Shown: positions 17,691 through 27,076, counted from the first letter of the stretch. The stretch: 64,000 nt of DNA from Pseudomonas wayambapalatensis (GCA_014268975.2 CP077096.1:1200501-1264500), one strand, 5' to 3'. A program made the numbers and translations. The notes: generated by a model not told the origin, from the sequence alone.

Positions 17691-18854
17691 TTACAGGTAG
17701 AACGCCTTCAGCGGCGGGAAGCCGTTGAACTCCACCGCGCTGTAGCTGGTGGTGTAGGCGCCGGTCGACAGCCAGTACAGGCGGTCGCCGATGGCCAGGT
17801 TCAGCGGCAGGCCGTACTTGTAGTTCTCGTACATGATATCGGCGCTGTCGCAGGTCGGGCCGGCGATCACCACTTCTTCGGCTTCACCTTTCTTCTCGGT
17901 CCAGATCGGGAACTTGATGGCTTCGTCCATGGTTTCGATCAGGCCGGAGAACTTGCCCACGTCGGTGTAGATCCAGCGCTCGACCGCGGTGCGCGACTTG
18001 CGCGCCACCAACACCACTTCGCTGACCAGGATACCGGCGTTGGCGATCAGCGAACGGCCCGGCTCCAGGATGATTTCCGGGAGGTCGTCACCGAAGTCTT
18101 CCTTGAGGAAGCGGATGATCTCTTCAGCGTAGGTTTCCAGGCTGTTGGTACGGGTGATGTAGTTGGCCGGGAAGCCGCCGCCCATGTTGATCAGCTTCAG
18201 CTCGATGCCGTCTTCTTCTTTCAGGCGCTCGAAGATCACCTTGACCTTGGCGATGGCCGCGTCCCAGACGCTGATGTCGCGCTGCTGGGAACCGACGTGG
18301 AACGAGATGCCATAAGGCACCAGGCCCAGGTCACGGGCCAGGATCAGCAGGTCCATCGCCATGTCGGTCTGGCAACCGAATTTACGCGACAGCGGCCAGT
18401 CGGCGGTGGTGGAGCCTTCGGTGAGGATGCGCACGTACACTTTCGAGCCCGGTGCGGCCTTGGCGATGTTGCGCAGGTCGGCTTCGGAGTCGGTGGCGTA
18501 GAGACGCACGCCCTTCTCGTAGAAGTAGCGAATGTCCTTGGACTTCTTGATGGTGTTGCCATAGCTGATGCGGTCGGCGCTGACACCACGGCCCAGCACT
18601 TTGTCCAGCTCGTAGATCGAGGCGATGTCGAAGCTCGAGCCTTTTTCCTTGAGCAGGTCGATGATCTCGACCGCCGGGTTGGCCTTGACTGCGTAGTAGA
18701 CCTTAGCGAATTCGAAGCCCGCGCGCAGGTCGTCGTAGGCCTGGCTGATCATCTGGGTGTCGATGAGTACGAACGGGGTTTCCTGCTTGTCGGCGAACGC
18801 CTTCATTTTCTGGAAGGTGTCGCGCGCGAAATAGTCTTCGACCTGGATCGACAT
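17691..18854 (-). CDS. speC: SpeC, ornithine decarboxylase (fold III PLP enzyme)
   Basis: 387 residues from the ATG at 18854. It belongs to the alanine-racemase-fold family of ornithine/lysine/arginine decarboxylases, shorter than and unrelated to the E. coli inducible enzymes. Key residues are present: PLP lysine Lys57 in YYAVKANP, His186 in SFHVGSQ, the phosphate-binding EPGR at 264-267, and Cys335-Asp336 in GPTCDSAD, which is part of the active site at the dimer interface. It makes putrescine for polyamine synthesis. A related lysine decarboxylase activity cannot be excluded. The leader upstream of the start is long (up to ~600 bases to the divergent sigma gene), leaving room for post-transcriptional control. 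Confidence 0.9.
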   Translation of the reverse strand: MSIQVEDYFARDTFQKMKAFADKQETPFVLIDTQMISQAYDDLRAGFEFAKVYYAVKANPAVEIIDLLKEKGSSFDIASIYELDKVLGRGVSADRISYGNTIKKSKDIRYFYEKGVRLYATDSEADLRNIAKAAPGSKVYVRILTEGSTTADWPLSRKFGCQTDMAMDLLILARDLGLVPYGISFHVGSQQRDISVWDAAIAKVKVIFERLKEEDGIELKLINMGGGFPANYITRTNSLETYAEEIIRFLKEDFGDDLPEIILEPGRSLIANAGILVSEVVLVARKSRTAVERWIYTDVGKFSGLIETMDEAIKFPIWTEKKGEAEEVVIAGPTCDSADIMYENYKYGLPLNLAIGDRLYWLSTGAYTTSYSAVEFNGFPPLKAFYL

Positions 18855-19459
18855 GCTTAGGGACTCCATGGGCAAACTGAAAAGATAAGTGGCTGCAAAC
18901 TGAACGTCCTCCGTATCCCCACTTTGGTTCGCCTACTTCCCAAGGCATGTCGCCGAAAGCAAAAAGGTCGCTGTAAAAGCGGCGGCCTTGCTGTCTCGTC
19001 GTCAGTACTTGAGCCGGATGGATCGTTTCCAGCATGGACGTTCGGCGCGCACTTTAGGACGTGAGGAATGCAGAATCAACCCGCAATCCCAGCGTGTTCC
19101 CGTGCAATCGACGAGTAGCCATTTGAATAACCGACTCGTGTGACCGGCAGATGTTCCCCTGGTCAATTCCAGCGTAAAGAATTGTGGAATGGAGCATGTC
19201 GGCCCGTTGCTGGGTGAACCCGTTTCCATAGGCATCAGGGTGTTTGCGCCGTGCCGTGCTCGTTCGCGAAAAGCGCCTGGGTGTTCATATTTATGGCCAC
19301 GCCTGGCTGGCACCTCCGTGCCGGAATCCGTCGATAAATTTTTTGTTACCGAGGCAAAAAAATGCTCCCGTGAGGACAGTTGCACGCCGATTTGCCGCTT
19401 TTAATAAGAAGTATTATTATTTGCGACCTCTTGTCCCCGCCTCCCTGACGAGCCAGACC
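18855..19459. other. Long intergenic region between speC and the FecI-type sigma gene
   Basis: About 605 bases with no convincing gene. It must hold the divergent promoters. Near the sigma-gene side there is an AT-rich Fur-like site (19403-19421). On the speC side a minus-strand open frame starting at 19035 overlaps the first part of speC in another frame; its codon use is not typical of the neighbouring genes, so it is not called as a gene here. Nothing else is recognised. Confidence 0.6.
19403..19421. promoter_or_regulatory. Fur-box-like site upstream of the sigma factor gene
   Basis: AATAAGAAGTATTATTATT lies about 40 bases before the FecI-type start. Its right half matches the Fur consensus half ATCATTATC at 7 of 9 positions; the left half matches less well. 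Iron control is the normal regulation of such sigma genes. Confidence 0.5.
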
Positions 19460-19948
19460 GTGTCCGGACACAAAGGCTTTCTCGACCACTATCACGAGCT
19501 GATCGGCACCTGGACGCGCAAGTTGCGCAGTCGTCAGCAGGCCGAGGACCTCGCCCACGATGCTTTCGTCCGCGTGCTGGAAAATCCGCGCGAGCAGGTC
19601 GAGCAGCCGCGTGCCTATCTGCACCAGACCGCACGCAACATCGCGGTGGATGGTTTCCGTCGCGAAGACCGGCGCCAGGCACTGGAACTGGAGCTGTTCG
19701 ATGAGGGCGGTGCCCAGGGCGGTGACCCGGAAGCCTACATGCACGCACTGGAGCTGGCAGACACCGTCGAGCGGGCGCTGGCGCAACTGCCGGTCAATTG
19801 CCGGCGGGTGTTCATCTGGCAGAAACTCGAAGGCCTGACCCAGGCCGAGATCGCCGAGCGCATGGGTTTGACCAAGAATATGGTCGAAAAGTATATGATT
19901 CGCACGCTCCGACATCTGCGTGAGCACCTGGACGTGACCACCAGATGA
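19460..19948 (+). CDS. FecI-type ECF sigma factor (iron starvation)
   Basis: 162 residues from the GTG at 19460 (MSGHKGFLDHYHEL); other in-frame starts exist a little upstream, so the first residues are uncertain. Sigma region 2 is visible (FLDHYHELIGTWTRKLRSRQQAEDL with DAFVRVLE) and region 4 at the C-terminus (LEGLTQAEIAERMGLTKNMVEKYM, an HTH). Proteins of this kind bring RNA polymerase to the promoter of the neighbouring receptor gene when the FecR-type partner relays a signal from the outer membrane. The stop overlaps the FecR-gene region, and the operon order is sigma, FecR, receptor. Confidence 0.92.
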   Translation: MSGHKGFLDHYHELIGTWTRKLRSRQQAEDLAHDAFVRVLENPREQVEQPRAYLHQTARNIAVDGFRREDRRQALELELFDEGGAQGGDPEAYMHALELADTVERALAQLPVNCRRVFIWQKLEGLTQAEIAERMGLTKNMVEKYMIRTLRHLREHLDVTTR

Positions 19949-19965
19949 GTCAGGAGACCCTTTCG

Positions 19966-20928
19966 ATGAATCAGCAAGGCGCCGACAACCCGCGCGAACA
20001 GGCCGCCGACTGGTTTGTCCGCGTTCAGGATGCGCCGGATGACAGCGGCCTGCGCGAGCGCCTGCAGCGTTGGCTGGACGAGCGCCCCGAGCACCGGCAG
20101 GAATACGAACTGCTTGGCAGGTTGTGGTGTGCAGCCGATTTCATCCCTTCCGAACGCCTTGAGGCACTGTGTGAAACAGAGCCGGTGCGTCAGTTGCCGC
20201 GTCGGCGTCTGCTGCGTCAGGCCCTGGCCGCAGGCGTTGCGGTCGCCGCGCTGGGGCTGGGCTGGGCGGGGTGGCAGTATCAGCAGTTGAACCACCATGA
20301 CGTGCTCGCCACGCAATTGGGCGAGCGCCGCCTGTTCGAGCTGCCGGACGGCTCGCGCCTGGAGCTGAACAGCGCGACGCGCGTCGAGGTCGCCTTCAGC
20401 GCCGGGCGCCGGCAACTGCGCCTGGAGACGGGCGAGGCGATGTTCAGTGTCGCCCACGATAGCAGTCGGCCCTTCGTGGTTGATACGGCCCAGGGCAGCG
20501 TCACCGTCACCGGTACCCGTTTCGACGTGCGCCAGGACAGCGGCCTGACCCGGGTTGCCGTCGAGCAGGGTTCGGTGAAGGTCGAAGGCGCGGCTGGCTC
20601 GCTGGCGCAGTTGGGCGCAGGGCAGGGTGCGCATATCGACCAGCAGGGCAAGGTCGCCGCGCCCTATGCGGTCAACGCCGCCTCGCTCACCGCCTGGCGC
20701 CAGGGCAAGCTGGTGTTCGACAACGCGACCCTCGCCGAAGTGGTCAGCGAGGTGTCGCGCTATCGCGCCCACCCGCTGCGTGTCGCTCCGGGCAAGGTCG
20801 CCAACCTGCGTCTGTCCAGTACCTTCAGCACCGACGACACCGACGCGTTGCTGCGGGCCCTGCCGAACATCCTTCCCGTGGCCGTGAAAGCCCATTCCGA
20901 CGGCTCCAGCGAAATAATCGCGAAATAG
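19966..20928 (+). CDS. FecR-type sigma regulator (anti-sigma/activator)
   Basis: 320 residues from the ATG at 19966, which has AGGAGA 8 bases upstream; an earlier ATG at 19945 overlaps the sigma stop and lacks a clear site. The cytoplasmic N-terminus (DUF4880) has the block AADWFVRVQDAPDD and RLQRWLDERPEHRQEY; a single membrane span follows at about residues 80-98; the periplasmic FecR domain contains LFELPDGSRLELNSATRV and VTVTGTRFDVR; the end forms a secretin/TonB short N-terminal-like domain that contacts the receptor. It holds the sigma factor inactive, or activates it, depending on the receptor signal. Confidence 0.9.
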   Translation: MNQQGADNPREQAADWFVRVQDAPDDSGLRERLQRWLDERPEHRQEYELLGRLWCAADFIPSERLEALCETEPVRQLPRRRLLRQALAAGVAVAALGLGWAGWQYQQLNHHDVLATQLGERRLFELPDGSRLELNSATRVEVAFSAGRRQLRLETGEAMFSVAHDSSRPFVVDTAQGSVTVTGTRFDVRQDSGLTRVAVEQGSVKVEGAAGSLAQLGAGQGAHIDQQGKVAAPYAVNAASLTAWRQGKLVFDNATLAEVVSEVSRYRAHPLRVAPGKVANLRLSSTFSTDDTDALLRALPNILPVAVKAHSDGSSEIIAK

Positions 20929-21036
20929 ATTCAGGTTTTTGCCGGTTCGTTCGTCTTCCTCGCCAGCTGCAACTGCCAAGCATTTCCATTTGCGCATGGT
21001 TGGCGTTTATCCGGACTTTCAGGACCTATCGAAGAC

Positions 21037-23466
21037 GTGAACAACAACAAGCCCTTCCTTCGCCTGCGCCGCCTGGCGCTGGCCCTGGCGGTCAGCGCCG
21101 CCGCTGCGAACAGCTATGCCGAACAAGCTCCGGCCGCCATCCAGATCCAGGCCCAGCCATTGGCTTCGGCCCTGACTCAACTGGGCCAGCAGACCAGCCT
21201 GCAATTGTTCTTCAGCCCCGAGCTGGTCGCTGGCAAACAGGCGCCAGCGGTGTCTGGCAGCCTGGTGCCCGAGCAGGCCTTGCAGCAGCTGCTGCTGGGC
21301 AGCGGGCTGACCTACGAAATGTCCCAGGACACCGTGGTGGTCAAACCGGCCCAGAGCGCCGGCACCCTGACCACCGGCAGCCTGGAGCTGGCGCCGACCG
21401 ATGTGAAGGTGGTGGGTGACTGGTTGGGCGATGCCGACCAGACCGTGGTGCAGAACCACCCCGGCGCGCGTACCGTGGTGCGCCGCCAGGAAATGGTCGA
21501 GCAGGGCACCATGAACGTGCGCGACGCACTGCGTGGTATCCCGGGTGTGCAGGTACAGGACTCCAACGGCACCGGCGGCAGCGACCTGTCGCTCAACGTC
21601 GGGGTGCGTGGCCTGACCTCGCGCCTGTCGCCACGCTCGACCGTGCTGATCGACGGCGTGCCGGCGGCCTTCGCCCCCTATGGCCAGCCGCAGTTGTCGA
21701 TGGCGCCGATCTCCTCGGGCAACCTTGACAGCATCGACGTGGTCCGCGGTGCAGGCTCGGTGCGTTATGGCCCGCAGAACGTCGGTGGCGTCATCAACTT
21801 CGTCACCCGGGCGATCCCGGAAAAAGCCACCGCCGAGCTGGGTACTACCCTGGAAACCTCCAAGTACGGTGGCTGGAAACACACCGAATCGGCCTTCGTC
21901 GGCGGTACTGCCGACAACGGCATCGGCGTTGCGCTGCTGTACTCCGGCGTCAACGGTAACGGCTACCGCCGCAGCAACAACGACAACGATATCGATGACG
22001 TGTTGCTCAAGACCCACTGGGCACCCACCGACAGCGACGAGTTCTGGCTCAACTTCCACTACTATGACGGCCGCGCCGACATGCCCGGTGGCCTGACCCA
22101 GGCGCAGTTCGACCGCGACCCTTACCAGTCGGTGCGCGACTACGACTACTTCAGTGGTCGACGCAAGGACGTCTCGTTCAAGTGGCAGCGCCAGCTCGAC
22201 GAAGCCACCCAGTTCGAAGTGCTGACCTACTACACCGACAGCTTCCGCGGCAGCGCCATTGCCGCTCGCGACCAGCGCACCCTGTCGTCGTTCCCGCGTA
22301 ACTACACCACCTTCGGTATCGAGCCGCGTGTGTCGCGGGTCTTCTTCACCGGGCCTGTGACCCAGGAAGTCAGCGTCGGCTATCGCTACCTCAAGGAAGC
22401 CATGCGCGAGCAGGCCTCCCGCCTGGCGCTGATCGACAACGTGCCGACCGTCACCCCGACCGCCGATGGCCACGTCTACCAGGACCGTACCGGTGGTACC
22501 GAGGCCAGTGCCTACTACATCGATGACAAGATCGACGTCGGCAACTGGACCATCACCCCGGGCATCCGCTTCGAGCACATCAATACCGACTGGCGCGACC
22601 GTCCGGTGCTGGACAACAACAACCGCCCGGTGCCGGAGAAGAACCGCAGCATCACCAGCAACGAGCCGCTGCCGGCGCTGAGCGTGATGTACCACATGTC
22701 CGAAGCGTGGAAGCTGTTCGCCAACTACGAGACCTCGTTCGGCAGCCTGCAGTACTTCCAGTTGGGTCAGGGTGGTTCGGGTGACAACACCGCCAACGGC
22801 CTGGAGCCGGAGAAGGCCAAGACCTACGAGATCGGTACCCGTTATGACGACGGCCACTTCGCGGGCGAGCTGACGGCGTTCTACATCGACTTCGACGACG
22901 AACTGCAGTACATCAGCAACGACGTGGGCTGGACCAACCTGGGTGCGACCAAGCACCAGGGTATCGAGGCATCGGTGCGTTATGACCTGGCGGGCCTGGA
23001 TCCGCGTCTGGACGGTCTGTCGGCCAATGCCGGTTTCACCTACACCCGTGCCACCTATGAAGGCGAGATCCCTGGCTTCAAGGGCCGCGACCTGCCGTTC
23101 TACTCGCGTCAGGTGGCCACTGCCGGGCTGCGTTACCAGATCAACCGCTGGACCTGGAACCTGGACGCCTACGCTCAATCCAAGCAGCGCGCACCGGGCA
23201 CCGGGGTCAATGCCGATGGCAGCTTCACCGGTAACTACATCACCCAGCCGAGCGCCGATGGGCAGTACGGCAACATTCCGGGCTATGTGACCTGGCATGC
23301 TCGTGGTGGCTATGACTTCGGTCCGCAGCTGTCGAACCTGAAGCTGGCGGCGGGGGTGAAGAACATCTTCGACAAGCAGTACTACACCCGCTCCAGCGAC
23401 AACAACGCCGGGTTGTACGTGGGTGAGCCGCGCACCTTCTATGTACAGGCCAGTGTAGGGTTCTGA
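21037..23466 (+). CDS. FecA-type TonB-dependent receptor with STN signalling domain
   Basis: 809 residues from a GTG start with a signal peptide of about 28 residues (ending SAAAANSYA). Residues ~35-100 form the STN signalling domain (LASALTQLGQQTSLQLFF, PEQALQQLLLGSGLTYEM). The plug follows (GTMNVRDALRGIPGVQVQD, RYGPQNVGGVINFVTR), then a 22-strand barrel ending in ASVGF. With the upstream sigma and FecR genes it forms a full surface-signalling operon. The FecA-like plug and short loops suggest ferric citrate or a similar small iron complex, but the ligand cannot be read from sequence. The promoter between FecR and this gene is the likely target of the sigma factor. Confidence 0.92.
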   Translation: MNNNKPFLRLRRLALALAVSAAAANSYAEQAPAAIQIQAQPLASALTQLGQQTSLQLFFSPELVAGKQAPAVSGSLVPEQALQQLLLGSGLTYEMSQDTVVVKPAQSAGTLTTGSLELAPTDVKVVGDWLGDADQTVVQNHPGARTVVRRQEMVEQGTMNVRDALRGIPGVQVQDSNGTGGSDLSLNVGVRGLTSRLSPRSTVLIDGVPAAFAPYGQPQLSMAPISSGNLDSIDVVRGAGSVRYGPQNVGGVINFVTRAIPEKATAELGTTLETSKYGGWKHTESAFVGGTADNGIGVALLYSGVNGNGYRRSNNDNDIDDVLLKTHWAPTDSDEFWLNFHYYDGRADMPGGLTQAQFDRDPYQSVRDYDYFSGRRKDVSFKWQRQLDEATQFEVLTYYTDSFRGSAIAARDQRTLSSFPRNYTTFGIEPRVSRVFFTGPVTQEVSVGYRYLKEAMREQASRLALIDNVPTVTPTADGHVYQDRTGGTEASAYYIDDKIDVGNWTITPGIRFEHINTDWRDRPVLDNNNRPVPEKNRSITSNEPLPALSVMYHMSEAWKLFANYETSFGSLQYFQLGQGGSGDNTANGLEPEKAKTYEIGTRYDDGHFAGELTAFYIDFDDELQYISNDVGWTNLGATKHQGIEASVRYDLAGLDPRLDGLSANAGFTYTRATYEGEIPGFKGRDLPFYSRQVATAGLRYQINRWTWNLDAYAQSKQRAPGTGVNADGSFTGNYITQPSADGQYGNIPGYVTWHARGGYDFGPQLSNLKLAAGVKNIFDKQYYTRSSDNNAGLYVGEPRTFYVQASVGF

Positions 23467-23477
23467 TACCGAGTCGC

Positions 23478-23569
23478 CCCATTCGCGGGCAAGCCCGCTC
23501 CCACAGGTACTGCGCCAGCCTCAAGGCTTGCAGAAGACCTGTGGGAGCGGGCTTGCCCGCGAATAGGCC
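23478..23569. repeat. Inverted pair of REP elements
   Basis: Facing REP copies at 23478-23507 and 23538-23569, both with the full GCGGGCAAGCCCGCTCCCAC core. They lie between the convergent receptor and ABC ATPase genes and can fold into one long hairpin. Confidence 0.9.
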
Positions 23570-23633
23570 CGTACAGCACTACATATCCAGGATTTGATTC
23601 GACATTGGCGAGGCGCAAAGCGCCCCTGGCAAT

Positions 23634-24791
23634 CTAAAGGGCCACCGCCTCCGCAGGCGACACGATGCTGGTCTTCGCTCCCCGCGACCTACCCGAACTC
23701 AAGTAAGCCGCAATAGACTCCTGGGTCACCTCACCCAGAAACACTTGCTCGGCATCCAGCACCGGCAACCAGGCCCGATTGAACTCGTACATGCGCGACA
23801 GCAGGATGCGCAGGTGCTCGTCATGGGCCGCGGTGGCATTGAACGGTCGCAGGAAGTCCCCACAGGTGCCTTGCTGGCGGTGCATGTCGCGCCGGCGCAC
23901 ATACCCCATCGCCTTGTTCGCCGCATCGGTGACCACCACGTAGCGACGGTCGTGCTCGTCGAGCAACTCCAGCGCCTCGCTCACCGGGGTCTCGGGGCTG
24001 ACCGACGGCGCGTTGTCCGCGGCATCTTCTGCGCGCACCAGCAGCAGGCGCTTGAGGGTGCTGTCCTGGCCGACGAAGTTGCTGACGAAGTCATCCACCG
24101 GGTGCGCCAGCAGCGTGTCCGGGTGATCCAGTTGCAGCAACTTGCCCGCGCGGAAGATGGCGATCTTGTCGCCCAGCTTGATGGCCTCGTCGATGTCGTG
24201 GCTGACCATGATCACGGTCTTGTTCAGCGCCCGCTGCATCTCGAAGAACTCGTTCTGGATCATCTCGCGATTGATCGGGTCGACCGCGCCGAACGGCTCG
24301 TCCATCAGCAGCACCGGGGCCTCGGCCGCCAGCGCGCGGATCACGCCGATGCGTTGCTGCTGGCCACCCGACAGCTCGCGCGGGTAGCGCTGCAGGTACT
24401 GCTTGGGCTCGAGCTTGATCATGCTCATCAGCTCGCGGGCACGATCGTGGCAGCGCTGCTTGTCCCAGCCGAGCAGGCGCGGCACCACGGTGATGTTCTC
24501 CTCGATGGTCATGTTGGGGAACAGGCCGATCTGCTGGATCACGTAGCCGATGTGGCGGCGCAGGGTGACCTCGTCGAGTCCGGTGGTGTCTTCGCCATTG
24601 ATGAACACCTGGCCGGAGGTCGGGGTGATCAGGCGGTTGATCATCTTCAGCGTGGTGCTCTTGCCGCAGCCCGAAGGGCCGAGGAACACGCAGATTTCGC
24701 CTTCGTTGACGGTGAGGCTGACCGAGTCGACGGCTTTGACGTCCTTGCCGTTGACGTTGAAGGTCTTGCTGAGGTTCTTGAGTTCGATCAT
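23634..24791 (-). CDS. Osmoprotectant (glycine betaine/choline-type) ABC transporter ATP-binding protein
   Basis: 385 residues from the ATG at 24791. The nucleotide-binding domain shows Walker A (GPSGCGKST), the Q-loop region IQQIGLFPN, the signature LSGGQQQRIGV and Walker B (VLLMDEPFGAVD). After about residue 245 come paired CBS-like domains (VSPETPVSEALELLDEHDRRY), which in OpuA/OpuC ATPases sense ionic strength. It is the last gene of a four-gene operon with start/stop overlaps of 4 bases. The frame stays open upstream across the permease gene, but that part is a shadow. Confidence 0.92.
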   Translation of the reverse strand: MIELKNLSKTFNVNGKDVKAVDSVSLTVNEGEICVFLGPSGCGKSTTLKMINRLITPTSGQVFINGEDTTGLDEVTLRRHIGYVIQQIGLFPNMTIEENITVVPRLLGWDKQRCHDRARELMSMIKLEPKQYLQRYPRELSGGQQQRIGVIRALAAEAPVLLMDEPFGAVDPINREMIQNEFFEMQRALNKTVIMVSHDIDEAIKLGDKIAIFRAGKLLQLDHPDTLLAHPVDDFVSNFVGQDSTLKRLLLVRAEDAADNAPSVSPETPVSEALELLDEHDRRYVVVTDAANKAMGYVRRRDMHRQQGTCGDFLRPFNATAAHDEHLRILLSRMYEFNRAWLPVLDAEQVFLGEVTQESIAAYLSSGRSRGAKTSIVSPAEAVAL

Positions 24792-25441
24792 GAGCGCAGT
24801 CCTTCTGGAGTCAGGGCACGTTGCAGGGTTTGCAGGAGCAGGTCGGCGATGATCGCCAGCAGGCTGACCAGCACGGCGCCGACCAGCAGCATCGACATGT
24901 CGCTGCGGCTGATGGAGGTGAGGATGAGCACGCCCAGGCCACCGGCACCGATGGTTGCGGCGATGGTCATGACGCCGATGTTCATCACCACGGCGGTGCG
25001 TACGCCAGCGAGGATCACCGGTACGGCGATGGGCAGCTCGACCATGCGCAGGCGCTGGCCGAAGGTCATGCCGATGCCGCGTGCCGCTTCGCGGATGCCG
25101 GGCTCGACGTTGGTCAGGGCCAGGTAGGTGTTGCGCAGGATCGGCAGCAGCGAATAAAGGAACACCGCGGTGATCGCCGGCAGCGGGCCGAGGCCCTGGC
25201 CGAACTTGCTGTAGAACGGCAGCAGCAGGCCGAACAGGGCGATCGACGGGATGGTCAGCAGCACCGTGGCGCTGGCCTGCAGCGGGCCGGCCAGTACCGG
25301 GAAGCGGGTCATCAGGATGCCCAGCGGCACGCCGATGACGATGGCCAGGCTGACGGCGATGCCGACCAGCATGATGTGTTGCCCGGTCAGTTGCAGGACC
25401 AGGGCCCAGTCGAGATGGGCGAAGGTATCGAACAGGTTCAT
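24788..25441 (-). CDS. Osmoprotectant ABC transporter permease (second)
   Basis: 217 residues, with five or six predicted membrane spans. The binding-protein-dependent permease loop is visible as REAARGIGMTFGQRLRMVELPIAVPVILAG, whose EAA-type motif contacts the ATPase. It belongs to the OpuCB/YehY class used for glycine betaine, choline or carnitine. It overlaps the ATPase gene by 4 bases and the binding-protein gene by 4 bases, so the operon is tightly coupled. Confidence 0.9.
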   Translation of the reverse strand: MNLFDTFAHLDWALVLQLTGQHIMLVGIAVSLAIVIGVPLGILMTRFPVLAGPLQASATVLLTIPSIALFGLLLPFYSKFGQGLGPLPAITAVFLYSLLPILRNTYLALTNVEPGIREAARGIGMTFGQRLRMVELPIAVPVILAGVRTAVVMNIGVMTIAATIGAGGLGVLILTSISRSDMSMLLVGAVLVSLLAIIADLLLQTLQRALTPEGLRS

Positions 25442-26349
25442 CGCGCGACCTCGCTGAAGGCATGTTCACGCAGGAAAGCGGCGGCCACGCTGGACGGGCT
25501 CTGGTGCTCGACATCGACCTTGGCGTTGAGCTGGCGCATGGTCTCGTCGTCGAGCGTCTCGGCCAGCGGCTTGAGCAGGTCGGCCAGTTGTGGATGGGCG
25601 TCGAGCACCGCCTTGCGCACCACCGGCGCGGCGGTGTAGTCGGGGAAGTAGTGCTTGTCGTCGTCCAGCAGCTTGAGGTCGAAGGCGTTGAGGCGGCCGT
25701 CGGTGGTGTAGACCAGGCCGGCGAACACCTGGTTGTTGCGCAGGGCGGTGTAGACCAGGCCCGCATCCATCTGGCGGATGTTGGCGCGCCCCAGTTGCAT
25801 GCCGTACATCGCCTGCAGGCCATCGAGACCGTCGGGGCGATTGGCGAACTCGGTGTCCAGCGCCACCAGGTGCTTGCGTGCCTGTTCGTCCTGCAGCACC
25901 TGGTTCAACTGGCTGATGCTGGTGACCTGCGGGTAGGCTTCGGCGACCTTGCGTGGCAGGGCCAGGGCATAGGTGTTGCTGAACTTGGAAGGGGTCAGCC
26001 AGATCAGGTCCTTCTTCGCATCGAGGGCCTTGACCTTGTTGTAGGTCGCTTCGGCGCTGGGCATGCGTTCCTCGATGTGGTTGTAGGAGACCAGCGATAC
26101 CCCGGTGTACTCCCACATCAGGTCGAGCTGCCCGGTTTCGTGGGCCTGGCGCGCCAGGCTGCTGCCCAACCCGCCGGTGACCCGGACCTGGAATCCATTG
26201 GCACGCAGGTATTGGGCAGTGATTTCGGCGAGCACGGTCTGCTCGGTGAACACCCGCGCGCCGATGCGCACCAGGGGTTTTTCTGCAGCTTGGGCATAAC
26301 CTGCGCATAGCAGTGCCGCGCCCAGCAGCAAGGCGATTGTCTTTTTCAT
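25438..26349 (-). CDS. Periplasmic osmoprotectant-binding protein (OsmF/OpuCC-type)
   Basis: 303 residues with a signal peptide of about 21 residues (ending AQA|AE). The mature protein starts VRIGARVFTEQTVLAEITAQYL and contains GLGSSLARQAHETGQLDLMWEYTG, both typical of the glycine betaine-binding OsmF/OpuAC family. It should deliver the solute to the two permeases. The ligand is probably a quaternary amine, but the aromatic-box residues were not assigned. The gene sits 13 bases after the first permease gene. Confidence 0.9.
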   Translation of the reverse strand: MKKTIALLLGAALLCAGYAQAAEKPLVRIGARVFTEQTVLAEITAQYLRANGFQVRVTGGLGSSLARQAHETGQLDLMWEYTGVSLVSYNHIEERMPSAEATYNKVKALDAKKDLIWLTPSKFSNTYALALPRKVAEAYPQVTSISQLNQVLQDEQARKHLVALDTEFANRPDGLDGLQAMYGMQLGRANIRQMDAGLVYTALRNNQVFAGLVYTTDGRLNAFDLKLLDDDKHYFPDYTAAPVVRKAVLDAHPQLADLLKPLAETLDDETMRQLNAKVDVEHQSPSSVAAAFLREHAFSEVAR

Positions 26350-26362
26350 GAGTTCCCTCTTG

Positions 26363-27076
26363 TTATCCGGCCAGGCCGCGTTCCAGCCAGCGCTTGCTGG
26401 AGAAGCTCACCAGGGCATCCAGTACCAGGGCCAGGAGCGCCGTGCAGGCGGCGCCCAGCAGCAGCTGTGGCTGGTTGTTCAGGGCGATGCCGGGGAAGAT
26501 CAGGCTGCCAAGGCTGTTGGCGCCGATCAGAAACGCCAGTGGTGCGGTGCCCACATTCAACGCCAGGGCCACGCGCACGCCGCCGACGATGATCGGCACG
26601 GCGTTGGGCAGCTCCACCTGCCAGAGTTGCTGGCGCGGGGTCATGCCGATGCCGGTGGCGGCTTCCTTGAGCGAGGCGGGGACGTTTTTCAGGCCCTCGT
26701 AGGTGTTGCGCACGATGGGCAGCAGGGAGGCGAGGAACAACGCGAAGATCGCAGGACCTGCGCCGATGCCCAGAATGCTCAGGGCAATGGCCAGAACGGC
26801 CAGGGGGGGAATGGTGTTGCCAACGTTGAAGAACTGCATGAAGCGCTCGGCTTTGTCGACCCGGTGCGGTCGACTGAGCGCAATGCCGGCGGGGATGCCC
26901 ACGGCCAGCGCCGCCGCCATCGAAGCCAACACCAGTACCAGGTGCGCTTGCAGGTAGAACCCAAGATCGTCGCGGTAACGCGCGATCGTGTCAGTGCCGA
27001 TCCAGTGGATCAGCAGGGCCAGGATGACGAGCACGCAGGCCCATCCCATCAGCCCTTTTCCGTAGCGTTTCGCCAC
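26363..27076 (-). CDS. Osmoprotectant ABC transporter permease (first)
   Basis: 237 residues from the GTG at 27076. That start is chosen because AAGGAG stands six bases upstream on the minus strand; a GTG thirty bases further upstream has no such site. Six membrane spans are predicted, with the permease loop KEAATGIGMTPRQQLWQVELPNAVPIIVGG. It is the first gene of the permease-binding protein-permease-ATPase operon, a layout with two different permeases that is common in Yeh/Opu-type importers. A long hairpin-rich leader precedes it. Confidence 0.9.
   Translation of the reverse strand: MAKRYGKGLMGWACVLVILALLIHWIGTDTIARYRDDLGFYLQAHLVLVLASMAAALAVGIPAGIALSRPHRVDKAERFMQFFNVGNTIPPLAVLAIALSILGIGAGPAIFALFLASLLPIVRNTYEGLKNVPASLKEAATGIGMTPRQQLWQVELPNAVPIIVGGVRVALALNVGTAPLAFLIGANSLGSLIFPGIALNNQPQLLLGAACTALLALVLDALVSFSSKRWLERGLAG

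Noticed and set aside
19189..19404. Small plus-strand frame in the speC-sigma gap
   Set aside because: No ribosome site, no recognisable protein features, and atypical codon use.
24792..25823. Upstream extension of the osmoprotectant ATPase frame
   Set aside because: It lies opposite no free DNA but within the permease and binding-protein genes in another frame; the ATG at 24791 starts a normal ABC ATPase.
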